A stretch of 64,000 nt of DNA from Ruminococcus sp. (GCA_017519145.1 JAFWTA010000038.1:48981-112980); one strand, 5' to 3'; numbered from the stretch's first letter, positions 16,628 through 25,808 are shown. A program made the numbers and translations. The notes: generated by a model from the letters alone, not told the origin.

Positions 16628-19600
16628 ATGAGAAAAATTTCAAGCAGATTGCTTGCTGCGGTCTCAGCAGCGGTGATCTCCTGCACTGCAGTTCCTTCAG
16701 CAGTTTATGCGGAAACTTCTATACAAGACCTGTTTGATGTCAAGCAGGGGACGGCTGTTTCTTCTCAGGGATGCAGTCTTTCTATGCCTGTTCTGCGGAG
16801 AAACACAGGCGGCGACGGCATGAGTCTCACGCCGACTGCGGATTACACTCCCGTGAGCAGGAATACATGGGCAGGGGAGGAAAACTTCCCGTCAGCTTTT
16901 GATATGAGGGGCGTATTCAGTACCACAGAGGTAAAGGATCAGGATGCCTTCGGCACCTGCTGGGCTCATGCTGCAATAGAGAGTGCGCAGTCAAGTCTTA
17001 TCGGTTCTGAGCCTGATATCGACCTTTCAGAGCTCCATACGGCTTATTACACCTATTACGGCGATGATGAGCTCCAGCTTTTCAATAAGACCACCGAGGA
17101 GATACTCAATGAAGGCGGAACGTCGAGAATGGTATCAAATCTCTGGTCGCAGTGGATCGGTCCTGTCAAAGAGGATAAGCTTCCGTATAACAATGTGGAC
17201 TTTTTCAGGGAAAATACTGACGTCGGTTATTTTCGCTATCAGGCAGATTATCATCTCAGAAATGCATATAGCTTTGATTTCTCGCGCAGCAGGGATAACT
17301 TCGATGAGATCAATTCTATCGTAAAGGACTTTGTATATAAGGGCAGAGCTGTTGATGTATCCTATATGTCCAACAAATCATTGAACTGGTCTGCCGCATA
17401 CAACAGCTCCTATACAACCAGATCAAAGCGCTTTGCAAATCATGCTGTTACTATAGTGGGCTGGGACGATAACTTCTCCTCTGACAACTTCAGGAACCCA
17501 CCCGAAGGGGACGGTGCTTGGCTGTGCAAGAACAGCTGGGGAACCGATGACGGCGATAACGGCTATCTCTGGATATCCTATTACGATCATTCACTGTCGG
17601 ATTTCTCTGTGTTTGAACTGGACAACATTGACGAGCATGATATTATATATCAGCATGACAGCTTCATACCGATACAGACTCTGTCTGCATATGATACCGC
17701 TGAGGAGAACGGTCCGTCATATATGGCAAACGTGTTTGAAGGTCAGCCCAACACTCAGATAAGCTCCATAGGTACATATTTTTATAATGCCGGCACCGAG
17801 TACGAGATAACTATATACACCGATATACAGGATATCTTGGATCCTTCATCGGGAACTCCCTCCGAGGTGACAAAGGGAGTGTGTGATCTTACGGGATTTT
17901 ACACTATCGATCTTGACACCCCTGTTATACTTCCCGAAAATGAATGGTTCAGTGTTGTGGTAAAGCTTTACTGCCCCGATTCGCCATTCGTTATACCTGT
18001 CGAGAGCAGTATGTATGTTGAGGACGGTGCGAGAAGAAGGACCGATCTTACTTCCTATAGTAAGGACGAGCAGATAAGGACTTATACCAGATGGGGAGAG
18101 AGCTTCACAAGCGCTGACGGCAAGAACTGGACGGATGTAGTGGATGACTCCATCGTATATACGGACGAGGAGAAACAGGCTCTGCTGGACTCCTTTATTT
18201 TCCAGCTTTATGACGGACTCGAGCCCGGGGATACAGAGCTCCTTGAGGATGCTGCAAGGGACGAGGGATACTATACCCGACTCTTTGACAAGGGCGATGT
18301 AATGTGTACTATCGGCAACGTTACATTGAAGGCGTACGGAGACCCTGTGGGAAAGGTGCATTTTTCTCACCCTGAGGGTATGGTCAATGCCGACGAAAAG
18401 ATATCGCTCTCTACCGGAATGGACGAGGGCACCATTTATTACCGTACAAGTGAGAAAGAGGAGTACATCCCCTATACCGAGCCCTTTGCGGTCACAAAGG
18501 ACATGAAGGTGTCCGCGTACAACGATCTTATCCCGCTCCTTGGAGGAGAGATCAGCGAGAATATGCTCAACACTGTGTCCACAAGAAACTTCTTGCAGCA
18601 CAGACCTGTCATGAACTGGATAGGCTATAAGTTCAACGAGGATGTTTATACAGAGAAGATGAAGTATCTTCATAAGGATAACGATAACGAGTACTCTATA
18701 GAGATCCCCAGCAATATCGAGAAGCTGTCCATATACTGCGGAACGGAATATGCTGTCAACTATGACGGAGAATACCACGGCGGCTTTGAGTGGATAAAGA
18801 ACATCCCTATCGAATACGGCGCAAATGATATAAAGCTCACACTTACAGGAGCAGGTCTGCCCGATGAGGTCGTTACCATCCATGCCAACAGAGTCATGAT
18901 AGGCTTTGACATGGAGAAAGAAGTCGTCGACTTCAGTTTCGTTGACAAGATAGTTGCTCCTGACGGCAGAGAGCTTGCTGTCGGAAGCTCCATAAGTGAT
19001 TACGCAGGACAGTACCTGACTGTTATCAAGAACGACATCGAAAAACAGGTATTCGTCAATCCCAGACCAGTCATCAACGGCCTTGAGATAGACTACCGCA
19101 ATGAGATCCTCGGACCTATAAGCAAAAAGATAGCTGATAAGCTCATGGTGCGTACAGGCGACGATGAAGAGCATCCCTATATACCGGCAGTACCGCGGAT
19201 AGCATCGGGAGATGAATTCTATAATACCGATATACTCCAGTATTACATTAGGATACTCCCGGGAGAGACGATCACTTTAAAAGTCGATTCCGACAGCGAG
19301 ACCATGGCGAGCGTTCCTGTTACATACAAGATCCCGGAGGCTCCTAAGGAAGCTCCGGATCCGAGGGATTTTTATGAGAATTCACAGGGACTCATAGTTT
19401 CAGATGACAATTCAAAGTATGAAGCGGGATTTACGGATTATATGCCTTCTGACCTCTTAGACATTGTAGGTATGGACTACGGCTATAATGATCCCGCTGA
19501 ATTCCGTGTCATTCTCAGAAACCGCTACGGAGCAGAGGGAGCGGATATAGAAGAGGTATTCGCTTCAGATTATCTGGACTTTGATCACCTTGAAGAAAAG

Positions 19601-19879
19601 TGCATGTATGTGGTGAGATATGCGGCGACTTCCGACAGCTTTGCTTCCGCAGGCGTTGTTTTCATGCCTCGCAGGCGCGGAGATGTAAACGCGGATATGC
19701 GTATTGACGCCAATGATGCTTCGGAAGTCCTTCAGCACTATGCGATGGTGTCGGGCAATACGCAGGGAACTCTTGATGCATATGGAGAGTACATAGCTGA
19801 TATGAACAGCGACGGAATGGTCGATGCCGTTGATGCGTCTCAGATACTCCGTATATATGCAGATCTGTCTGTGTCATAA
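16628..19879 (+). CDS. Secreted papain-like (C1A) protease with dockerin
   Basis: 1083 residues from ATG 16628, chosen because AGAAAGGAG lies just before it and an Arg/Lys-rich signal peptide (cleavage after AVYA, about residue 28) begins there. The peptidase C1 domain (about 88-330) has the complete catalytic set: Gln105 and Cys111 in KDQDAFGTCWAHA, His272 in FANHAVTIVGWD, and Asn302 in CKNSWGT. A long central region follows with beta-rich modules, including a chitobiase-like stretch near 580-640 (EGTIYYRTSEKEEYIPYTEP). The end is a type I dockerin with two calcium loops (RGDVNADMRIDANDAS and DMNSDGMVDAVDAS). It should be secreted and docked to a cohesin-bearing scaffold. Substrate unknown. 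It has its own promoter. Confidence 0.93.
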   Translation: MRKISSRLLAAVSAAVISCTAVPSAVYAETSIQDLFDVKQGTAVSSQGCSLSMPVLRRNTGGDGMSLTPTADYTPVSRNTWAGEENFPSAFDMRGVFSTTEVKDQDAFGTCWAHAAIESAQSSLIGSEPDIDLSELHTAYYTYYGDDELQLFNKTTEEILNEGGTSRMVSNLWSQWIGPVKEDKLPYNNVDFFRENTDVGYFRYQADYHLRNAYSFDFSRSRDNFDEINSIVKDFVYKGRAVDVSYMSNKSLNWSAAYNSSYTTRSKRFANHAVTIVGWDDNFSSDNFRNPPEGDGAWLCKNSWGTDDGDNGYLWISYYDHSLSDFSVFELDNIDEHDIIYQHDSFIPIQTLSAYDTAEENGPSYMANVFEGQPNTQISSIGTYFYNAGTEYEITIYTDIQDILDPSSGTPSEVTKGVCDLTGFYTIDLDTPVILPENEWFSVVVKLYCPDSPFVIPVESSMYVEDGARRRTDLTSYSKDEQIRTYTRWGESFTSADGKNWTDVVDDSIVYTDEEKQALLDSFIFQLYDGLEPGDTELLEDAARDEGYYTRLFDKGDVMCTIGNVTLKAYGDPVGKVHFSHPEGMVNADEKISLSTGMDEGTIYYRTSEKEEYIPYTEPFAVTKDMKVSAYNDLIPLLGGEISENMLNTVSTRNFLQHRPVMNWIGYKFNEDVYTEKMKYLHKDNDNEYSIEIPSNIEKLSIYCGTEYAVNYDGEYHGGFEWIKNIPIEYGANDIKLTLTGAGLPDEVVTIHANRVMIGFDMEKEVVDFSFVDKIVAPDGRELAVGSSISDYAGQYLTVIKNDIEKQVFVNPRPVINGLEIDYRNEILGPISKKIADKLMVRTGDDEEHPYIPAVPRIASGDEFYNTDILQYYIRILPGETITLKVDSDSETMASVPVTYKIPEAPKEAPDPRDFYENSQGLIVSDDNSKYEAGFTDYMPSDLLDIVGMDYGYNDPAEFRVILRNRYGAEGADIEEVFASDYLDFDHLEEKCMYVVRYAATSDSFASAGVVFMPRRRGDVNADMRIDANDASEVLQHYAMVSGNTQGTLDAYGEYIADMNSDGMVDAVDASQILRIYADLSVS

Positions 19880-20118
19880 GAATGGCGAACAGGTTTGAAG
19901 AAGCATACAAAAAGTTGCACAGAAGACGGCTCGGATTTTGTATTCGTTAGGCAATAGGCATAAAAGAATGCTTCGGTATTTGTGTAATAAACGTCAAAAC
20001 GCTTTTACCGATTTGTAACTTTTATTTTTTATCGTTGCGATTTGTGTTATTATTGCCAAAAAATAAGTGTTGAAAATGTACATCACGCCCAAAAAAGATT
20101 AAAGAACGATACAAAGCA

Positions 20119-20147
20119 TTGACTTTGACCGCAAAATACGGTATATT
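20119..20147 (+). promoter_or_regulatory. Promoter upstream of the structured leader RNA
   Basis: TTGACT (20119-20124), 17-base spacer, TATATT (20142-20147). It lies 400 bases before the sugar-binding protein gene. The preceding stretch 19880-20118 shows no gene and no clear terminator. Confidence 0.6.
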
Positions 20148-20153
20148 TGTAAA

Positions 20154-20340
20154 TGCAAAAGCAATTGTTGCACAGTTCTGTGTGTGCGGTGCAGATGGCA
20201 TGACGGTCTGATGTACAGGCAGCATTGAACGTGATACGGTTACATTCGGAAATGTAAGGGCTCTTATGACGAAGCCTGCGGAGTACATTCGCAGACCGAG
20301 CCGCCCGGACATGAAAAAATGCAAATGTATAAAAGACATT
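20154..20340 (+). ncRNA. Candidate structured leader RNA or small RNA
   Basis: The transcript from the promoter at 20119-20147 would contain a three-part long-range helix: 20204-20210 with 20292-20298 (CGGTCTG/CAGACCG), 20211-20216 with 20283-20288 (ATGTAC/GTACAT) and 20217-20220 with 20274-20277 (AGGC/GCCT), in correct nested order. It encloses a perfect 7-bp hairpin TTACATT/AATGTAA (20240-20257). A competing local hairpin CTGCG (20276-20280)/CGCAG (20290-20294) would break the long helix, so two states are possible. The region has no convincing ORF. No known riboswitch class was recognised. It lies upstream of a sugar ABC operon. The transcript ends are guesses. Confidence 0.45.
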
Positions 20341-20496
20341 GCCGAGCATATTAAAAGAAAACTAATGACAAAAAGTCATGGTTATGGCTTCATAGAACAG
20401 AAGCAGGGAAGACATACGGTTGCAGGACGTCAGCGGTGAGCACAATCATCAGACAGAGAAAAATCGCGATGTTGCCCGCAAAACATTAATTACCGA

Positions 20497-20522
20497 ATAT
20501 TATACACGGAGATGTATAATAT
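20497..20522 (+). promoter_or_regulatory. Inverted repeat before the sugar-binding protein gene
   Basis: A perfect 10-bp inverted repeat (20497-20506 with 20513-20522) with a 6-base centre CGGAGA sits about 10 bases before the AAGGAGG ribosome site. It could be a repressor operator or an mRNA hairpin controlling translation. The half-site ATTATACA also resembles promoter sequence. Confidence 0.45.
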
Positions 20523-20546
20523 ACATATTTAAGGAGGAAAAATCTC

Positions 20547-22013
20547 ATGAACACACTTAAGAGAACTTTAGCTTTAGTAGCTACACTCGCAATGGCAGCT
20601 ACAGCATTCGCAAGCTGTGGAGATGACAAGAAGGAGTCAACTTCAAAGGCTGACGAAACAACAACAGCTGCTCCTCAGGAAGATACAACAGCTGCTGAGG
20701 AAACAACAGCAGAGCCTGAGGGCGACGGCACAATTGATCCCTCAGTTGGCGTAGGCGGCGACACATTCACAGTTGCAGCTTGGAACCACGATGACGTTCC
20801 TGCTCTTATCGCTCAGTGGAAGGGCCTTGACTACGATACAGTAGTTGCAGACCTCGCTGACAACAAGGTTGATGGCATCAAGTTCATCGACTTCGGTGTA
20901 GGCGGCGGCCAGGCTTCCGAGAACTATGACCAGCTCTTCAATGACGGCAGCGACCTCGACGTTTACTTCTGCGAGGCTGACTGGGCACTCAAGTACATCA
21001 ACGATGATGAGAAGACACTTCCTCTCAGCAAGCTCGGTCTCGGCGATTCTGACTTCGCTAACATCTACAGCTACACAGACGAAATCGGTAAGGATTCTAA
21101 CGGCGTTCGTAAGGGTATCTCATGGCAGGCTGCAGCAGGCGGCTTCGCATACAGAGCTGATCTCGCTGAGGAATACCTCGGTGCTAAGAGCCCCGCAGAG
21201 ATGCAGGAGCAGATCGGTACTTGGGAAGATTTCGTAACAGCTGCTAAGACAATCTCTGACAAGACAAGCGGCGGTGTTGCACTTGCTGATACACTTGGCG
21301 GTCTCTGGCAGGCATTCGCTTGCGGACGTACACAGCCTTGGGTTGTTGACAACAAGCTCGTTGTTGATGACTTCTGCAAGAACTTCGCTGACACAGCTAA
21401 GGAGCTCTGGGATTGCGGCGGTATCACAAAGAACAGCCAGTGGACAGATGAGTGGACAGCTGCTGGTGTATCCGGTAACTGCATGGGCTACTTCGTATCA
21501 ACTTGGGGCTTCGGCGGATTCTTCCTCGATGCTGCAGGCGGCGAAGGCGGCGAGCAGTATGGTAAGTGGGCAGTATGCCAGGGCCCGACTCCTTTCTACT
21601 GGGGCGGTACTTGGATCGTTGTTAACCCCGCTACAGACAACGGTGAAGAGGCTCGTGAGTTCATCCTCTCAGCTACATCTGATGAGGCTGCAATGTCTGA
21701 GTACGCTACAAAGAAGCCTGAGTATGTAAACAACTCTAAGGTTATGGATGAGCTTATCGCTGGCGACACAGTATTCAACGAGAAGATCTCCGGCAACTTC
21801 AAGGACAAGCAGAACTACTTCGCAGAGCTCGCTGAGAATGCTAAGAGCATCGACTTCAAGGGTCTTATCACTCCTTACGATGCTACAATCAAGGGCAACT
21901 TCGCTGACGCTGTTAAGGAGAACTACCTCGATGGCGGCAAGGACTGGGATGCTACTGTTGAAGCATTCAAGGACAAGGTTGCTGAGTCTGTACCCGATCT
22001 CGACGTTGACTAA
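20547..22013 (+). CDS. CUT1 sugar ABC transporter, substrate-binding lipoprotein
   Basis: 488 residues. The signal peptide ends in a lipobox (TAFASC, Cys about 23), followed by a Thr/Ala/Glu-rich linker to about residue 60, then a family 1 extracellular solute-binding fold. Hydrophobic and aromatic stretches such as GGLWQAFACGRTQPW and PFYWGGTWIVVNPATDNGEEA fit the sugar-binding ABC group. It would deliver an oligosaccharide to the two permeases encoded next. AAGGAGG ribosome site. Codon use is strongly biased, as expected for a highly expressed gene. The substrate cannot be told. Confidence 0.92.
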   Translation: MNTLKRTLALVATLAMAATAFASCGDDKKESTSKADETTTAAPQEDTTAAEETTAEPEGDGTIDPSVGVGGDTFTVAAWNHDDVPALIAQWKGLDYDTVVADLADNKVDGIKFIDFGVGGGQASENYDQLFNDGSDLDVYFCEADWALKYINDDEKTLPLSKLGLGDSDFANIYSYTDEIGKDSNGVRKGISWQAAAGGFAYRADLAEEYLGAKSPAEMQEQIGTWEDFVTAAKTISDKTSGGVALADTLGGLWQAFACGRTQPWVVDNKLVVDDFCKNFADTAKELWDCGGITKNSQWTDEWTAAGVSGNCMGYFVSTWGFGGFFLDAAGGEGGEQYGKWAVCQGPTPFYWGGTWIVVNPATDNGEEAREFILSATSDEAAMSEYATKKPEYVNNSKVMDELIAGDTVFNEKISGNFKDKQNYFAELAENAKSIDFKGLITPYDATIKGNFADAVKENYLDGGKDWDATVEAFKDKVAESVPDLDVD

Positions 22014-22051
22014 TCTATTCTGATTATTTAAACGAAACAAATGAAGATATG

Positions 22052-22079
22052 CCTACGGGGTACTTATGTATCCCGTAGG
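22052..22079 (+). terminator. Intercistronic hairpin after the binding-protein gene
   Basis: A 12-bp stem (22052-22063 with 22068-22079, one G-T pair) with a TTAT loop and no long T run. Such hairpins after solute-binding genes protect the upstream mRNA and let the binding protein be made in excess over the permeases. Confidence 0.7.
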
Positions 22080-22120
22080 TGTATATTTATCTGTACTATT
22101 ATTCCGAGAGGGTGTGTGTT

Positions 22121-23176
22121 ATGGCATCAGGCGCGCAGAGACGTATAAAGTCTATCAGCTACGCTAAGTATGGCTATATTTTTATATTGCCATTTTTTCT
22201 TGTTTATTTCTTTTTCCAGTTATGGCCGCTGATCAACACCTTTATAGTAAGTTTCCACGGCAACGGTAAGTCCGTTGAAGACTGGGTAGGACTCCAGAAC
22301 TATAAAGATGTCCTTTTTGGCGGTGAAGGTCGTAGAGTAAGAGTTATCCATGAGAGCTTCTTCAGATGTCTGAAGAATACAGTTATCCTTTGGGTAGGTA
22401 ACTTTATTCCTCAGCTCGCTCTTTCACTTTCTCTTGCGGTTTGGTTTACAGAAGCACAGTTAAAGATCCCGGGCAAGGGCTTCTTTAAGGTTGTTATGTA
22501 CCTTCCAAACATCATCACAGCTGCTTCAGTAGCTGTACTTTTCCTTCAGCTCATGGGTCAGTCCGAAACTAACCCCGGAGCTATCAATTTCCTTCTTTAT
22601 AAGATGGGAATCGTAAAACGAGATTCCGCTTCGCTGCTCTATCATACTGTTCCATTCATTGAGGGCGTATGGCAGTCAAGAATCGTAATCATGTTCATTC
22701 AGACATGGATGTGGTTTGGTAATACCATGATCATGCTTATGTCTGGTATCCAGGGTATCAATCCCTCACTGTTCGAGGCTGCAAGCATCGACGGTGCAAG
22801 CTCAGGACAGGTGTTCAGAAAGATCACTCTGCCCCTTCTTACTCCTATCATGGCTTATACACTTATCACCTCCATGATCGGTGGTCTCCAGATGTTCGAT
22901 ATTCCTTTCCTGTACACCAAGACAGGTAACGTTAAGGATCATCTCAAGACTGTGGCTGTAATGATCTTCCAGTACTTCCATGCTCAGGCTAACGAAAATA
23001 AGATGGGCTATGCAGGTGCTGTATCGGTACTGCTGTTCTTCATCACTCTTGCACTCGGTCTTATCGCATTCTACATGACTCGTGATAAGGATGAGATCGC
23101 TAAGAAGAAGCAGCGCAAGAAGATCGCTAAGCAGGCTAAGCTTGAAAGTAAGCAGTTTGGAGGTATCAGCCTATGA
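22121..23176 (+). CDS. Sugar ABC transporter permease (MalF type)
   Basis: 351 residues from ATG 22121; an upstream ATG at 22079 lies at the edge of the intercistronic hairpin and lacks a ribosome site, while GAGAGGG precedes 22121. Six or so transmembrane segments, with the EAA loop FEAASIDGASSGQVFRKITL, which contacts the ATPase. A lysine-rich C-terminus follows. It forms the membrane channel with the next permease. No ATPase gene is present in the cluster, so a shared MsmX-like ATPase encoded elsewhere is expected (known for CUT1 systems of Firmicutes). Confidence 0.93.
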   Translation: MASGAQRRIKSISYAKYGYIFILPFFLVYFFFQLWPLINTFIVSFHGNGKSVEDWVGLQNYKDVLFGGEGRRVRVIHESFFRCLKNTVILWVGNFIPQLALSLSLAVWFTEAQLKIPGKGFFKVVMYLPNIITAASVAVLFLQLMGQSETNPGAINFLLYKMGIVKRDSASLLYHTVPFIEGVWQSRIVIMFIQTWMWFGNTMIMLMSGIQGINPSLFEAASIDGASSGQVFRKITLPLLTPIMAYTLITSMIGGLQMFDIPFLYTKTGNVKDHLKTVAVMIFQYFHAQANENKMGYAGAVSVLLFFITLALGLIAFYMTRDKDEIAKKKQRKKIAKQAKLESKQFGGISL

Positions 23177-24072
23177 GTAATGAAATGAAATCTGTTTACG
23201 GAAAAGCAAAGGATAATTACCACTTCAAGATCAGACTGAAGTCAACTATCCTTTTTATATGGTTTTTAATTCTTACCATTATATGTTTGCTCCCTATCTA
23301 TATCCTTGTTATCAATGCAACAAGAACACATACTGATATAGCAAACGGTCTTAGCTTTATTCCCGGAAGCAATCTGAAGAACAACTGGCATAAGGTATTC
23401 AATGAGCCCGGATTCAAGCTCTGTTATAACGCTCTCGCAGGTTATAAGAACAGCTTGTTCATTACTTGCTGCTCAACATTCCTTACAGTATTCTTCTCAG
23501 CACTTACTGCTTATGGTATCCATGTTTACGACTTCAAGCTCAAGGAAGTAGCTTACTCAGTTATCCTCCTTGTAATGATGGTACCTATGCAGGTTACATC
23601 AGCCGGTTTCGTAAGCTTCATGTCAGATCTTAAGCTTACAAATACATACTGGCCCCTTATCATCCCTTCCATTGCGGCTCCCGCAGTCGTATACTTCATG
23701 AGGTCATACATGAAGTCGTCATTCCCGCTGGACATCGTTGAAGCAGCGAGAATCGATGGTTGTGGAGAATTCAGGACTTTCTTATCTATTGCAATTCCTA
23801 TGATGAAGCCCGCTATAGCTGTTCAGGCTATCTTCGCTTTCATCGCAAGCTGGAACAACTTCTATACACCTAACATGATCCTCATCAGTGTTGATCTGAA
23901 GAAGAAGACCCTTCCTATGATGGTTTCCGCTCTCCAGTCATCTGATAAGTTCAATGATTACGGTGCTATCTATCTTGCAATTGCACTTTCTATTATTCCT
24001 ATCATTATCGCTTACGTTCTCCTTTCGAGATTCATCATCGCTGGTGTTGCTCTTGGCGGCGTAAAGGAATGA
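23173..24072 (+). CDS. Sugar ABC transporter permease (MalG type)
   Basis: 299 residues, overlapping the previous gene by 4 bases (ATGA). Six transmembrane segments and the EAA motif VEAARIDGCGEFRTFLSIA of the MalG/CUT1 family. It pairs with the MalF-type permease. The operon ends right after it at two tandem terminators. Confidence 0.94.
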   Translation: MSNEMKSVYGKAKDNYHFKIRLKSTILFIWFLILTIICLLPIYILVINATRTHTDIANGLSFIPGSNLKNNWHKVFNEPGFKLCYNALAGYKNSLFITCCSTFLTVFFSALTAYGIHVYDFKLKEVAYSVILLVMMVPMQVTSAGFVSFMSDLKLTNTYWPLIIPSIAAPAVVYFMRSYMKSSFPLDIVEAARIDGCGEFRTFLSIAIPMMKPAIAVQAIFAFIASWNNFYTPNMILISVDLKKKTLPMMVSALQSSDKFNDYGAIYLAIALSIIPIIIAYVLLSRFIIAGVALGGVKE

Positions 24073-24084
24073 TCAAAAAAACTA

Positions 24085-24111
24085 CAGCACACTTCGGTGT
24101 GCTGTTTTTTT
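24085..24111 (+). terminator. First of two tandem terminators
   Basis: An 8-bp stem (CAGCACAC 24085-24092 with 24097-24104), a TTCG tetraloop and seven T residues, the textbook form. Confidence 0.92.
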
Positions 24112-24113
24112 AT

Positions 24114-24138
24114 GAGCGCAGTGATGCGCTCTTTTTTT
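24114..24138 (+). terminator. Second tandem terminator
   Basis: A 7-bp stem (GAGCGCA 24114-24120 with 24125-24131), a GTGA tetraloop and seven T residues. It gives a firm boundary before the sporulation operon. Confidence 0.88.
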
Positions 24139-24160
24139 GTTCTATCGGATGTGTCGGCTG

Positions 24161-24168
24161 CATACTAT
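24161..24168 (+). promoter_or_regulatory. Candidate sigma-E -10 box before spoIIIAA
   Basis: CATACTAT differs at one position from the -10 consensus of the mother-cell factor sigma-E (CATACAnT). It lies 22 bases before the start codon, so transcription would begin right at the AAGGAG ribosome site. No convincing -35 box is visible. spoIIIA is a sigma-E operon in Bacillus. Confidence 0.4.
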
Positions 24169-24190
24169 TTATTGTAAGGAGCTGATAAAA

Positions 24191-25096
24191 ATGAAAGATA
24201 GTACAAGCTATAAAGTAATAGTCGATCATATGCCCGACAGACTGCGGAAACTTCTTCTGGGATCTGCCGATTATCTCGCTGATGATCTTATGGAGGTCAG
24301 GTTTCATGGAGGGGGAGCAGTCTGTTTTGTATTCCCGAACAGGGTAAGCTTCCTCGGAAAGAATGGTTCAATAGTTGCATCATTTTCATATGATGCCTAC
24401 ATAGTGGATCAGGAGGATATAAGAGAGTGTATTGACAAGCTCTGTCATTATTCGGTACACAGCTGCACAAAGCAGCTCTCGGAAGGCTTTTTTGTTATCG
24501 GTAATGGAGTGAGAGTTGGTGTCTCCGGTATATATTCCTCATCCGAGCCGCCCGTTCTGACGGAGTTTTGTTCTCTTAACTTTCGTATATCACGTCAGGT
24601 CATCAACTGCGCGGACAGACTTTTTTCCGAGACGTTTGATTGGAATGTCATTATCTGCGGCGGTGTCAATTCCGGAAAGACTACACTTCTCAGGGAGCTT
24701 TGCCGTCTTAACGGCAATCTGCGAAAGACTGTACTTATAGATGAACGTAACGAGATCGCTGCTTTCTGCAGCGGCTATCCACGGAATGACGTGGGTGCAA
24801 TGACAGATATTATTGGTAATTGCAGCAGGAGCAAAGGCATTATGTCGGCAATACGCACACTTTCTCCCGAGCTTATAGTTTGTGATGAAATTGCTTCTTC
24901 CTCCGATGCTGAGGCGATAATTAGCGGACTTGCCTGTGGAGTTCGTTTTCTTGTCACGGCTCACGGCGAGAACGAAAAAGAAGTCTCGAAGCGCCCCGAG
25001 CTGAAAACTCTTACTGACAGCGGTTTTTTCCACAAGCTTGTTTTTCTTCGGGGTGCTTCCGCTCCCGGAGAAGTCAGCAGGATCGTGAGGCTTTGA
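24191..25096 (+). CDS. spoIIIAA: Stage III sporulation protein AA
   Basis: 301 residues from ATG 24191 (AAGGAG 9 bases before it). A cytosolic ATPase of the secretion-ATPase type: Walker A GGVNSGKTT (157-165), then VLIDERNEI and a Walker B-like LIVCDEI. In spore formers it powers the SpoIIIA-SpoIIQ feeding channel between mother cell and forespore. First gene of a complete eight-gene spoIIIA operon. Confidence 0.95.
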   Translation: MKDSTSYKVIVDHMPDRLRKLLLGSADYLADDLMEVRFHGGGAVCFVFPNRVSFLGKNGSIVASFSYDAYIVDQEDIRECIDKLCHYSVHSCTKQLSEGFFVIGNGVRVGVSGIYSSSEPPVLTEFCSLNFRISRQVINCADRLFSETFDWNVIICGGVNSGKTTLLRELCRLNGNLRKTVLIDERNEIAAFCSGYPRNDVGAMTDIIGNCSRSKGIMSAIRTLSPELIVCDEIASSSDAEAIISGLACGVRFLVTAHGENEKEVSKRPELKTLTDSGFFHKLVFLRGASAPGEVSRIVRL

Positions 25097-25097
25097 T

Positions 25098-25601
25098 ATG
25101 GAGCTCAGGTTTATTGCTGTTATTTTGATAGTGCTGTGTGGAGCCTTCTGCGGAGCGCTTAATGCCGAAAAGCTGAAACATCGTGTACAGTTATGCTGCG
25201 AGGCTGAAAAACTTATGCGCCTTTCAGAGACTATGATACGGACAGGCGGATCTGACATTTATAGTATAGTAAAGAAGTTGAAGGCTGAAAAAGCAAAGTA
25301 TATTGCTTTTATTTCAAAGCTGCCCGACAGTTTTTCAGCCGACTGCTCTATAAGAGAAAAATGGCGTGAGCTGCTTCTGCGTGATACCTCTGTACCGGAG
25401 GAGGAAAGTGCAGTGCTTCTGGAGTTTGGATCTGTACTCGGTACAACTGATGTACAGGGACAGCTAAGCAGTATAGATGCGCTGCTTGTGAGAATTGAGG
25501 AGCTTCGTGAGCAGAGGCGGCAGGAATATCTTCAGAAGGGGAGACTTTACCGAAGTCTCGGTGTAATGGCAGGAGTTTCGGTGGGAATAATACTGATTTG
25601 A
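25098..25601 (+). CDS. spoIIIAB: Stage III sporulation protein AB
   Basis: 167 residues. A hydrophobic N-terminal segment (5-20), a helical middle rich in charged residues, and a hydrophobic C-terminal end (LGVMAGVSVGIILI). This matches SpoIIIAB, a membrane protein related to the GspF platform proteins of type II secretion. It starts one base after the spoIIIAA stop codon. Confidence 0.93.
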   Translation: MELRFIAVILIVLCGAFCGALNAEKLKHRVQLCCEAEKLMRLSETMIRTGGSDIYSIVKKLKAEKAKYIAFISKLPDSFSADCSIREKWRELLLRDTSVPEEESAVLLEFGSVLGTTDVQGQLSSIDALLVRIEELREQRRQEYLQKGRLYRSLGVMAGVSVGIILI

Positions 25602-25610
25602 GGGATATAA

Positions 25611-25808
25611 ATGGACATTGATCTTATATTCAAGATCGCAGGAACGGGAATTATAGTTGCGGTGCTCAATCTTGTGCTGAAACGGGCAGAGAGGGAGGAA
25701 CAGGCTATGATGACTACTCTGGCGGGGCTGATAGTCGTTCTTGTGGTCATTATTGACGAGATAAGCGACCTTTTTGAAAAGGTCAAATCGGTTTTCGGAC
25801 TATGGTAG
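25611..25808 (+). CDS. spoIIIAC: Stage III sporulation protein AC
   Basis: 65 residues, the usual length. Two transmembrane helices with the family sequence IFKIAGTGIIVAVLNLVLKR and AGLIVVLVVIIDEISDLF. It is an inner part of the channel platform. The ribosome site AGGGA is before ATG 25611, and the end overlaps spoIIIAD. Confidence 0.95.
   Translation: MDIDLIFKIAGTGIIVAVLNLVLKRAEREEQAMMTTLAGLIVVLVVIIDEISDLFEKVKSVFGLW

Noticed and set aside
17846-19174. 442-codon minus-strand frame inside the dockerin protease
   Set aside because: Antisense shadow of a clear plus-strand gene; Cys- and Leu-rich nonsense composition and no start signal.
19882-19950. 22-codon frame after the protease gene
   Set aside because: It starts with ATG but has no ribosome site, and nothing supports translation.
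20154-20340. Cyclic-di-GMP (GEMM) or other known riboswitch
   Set aside because: A GACGAAGCC stretch hints at it, but the GGCAAACC-type core and tetraloop receptor are absent; no other class matched.
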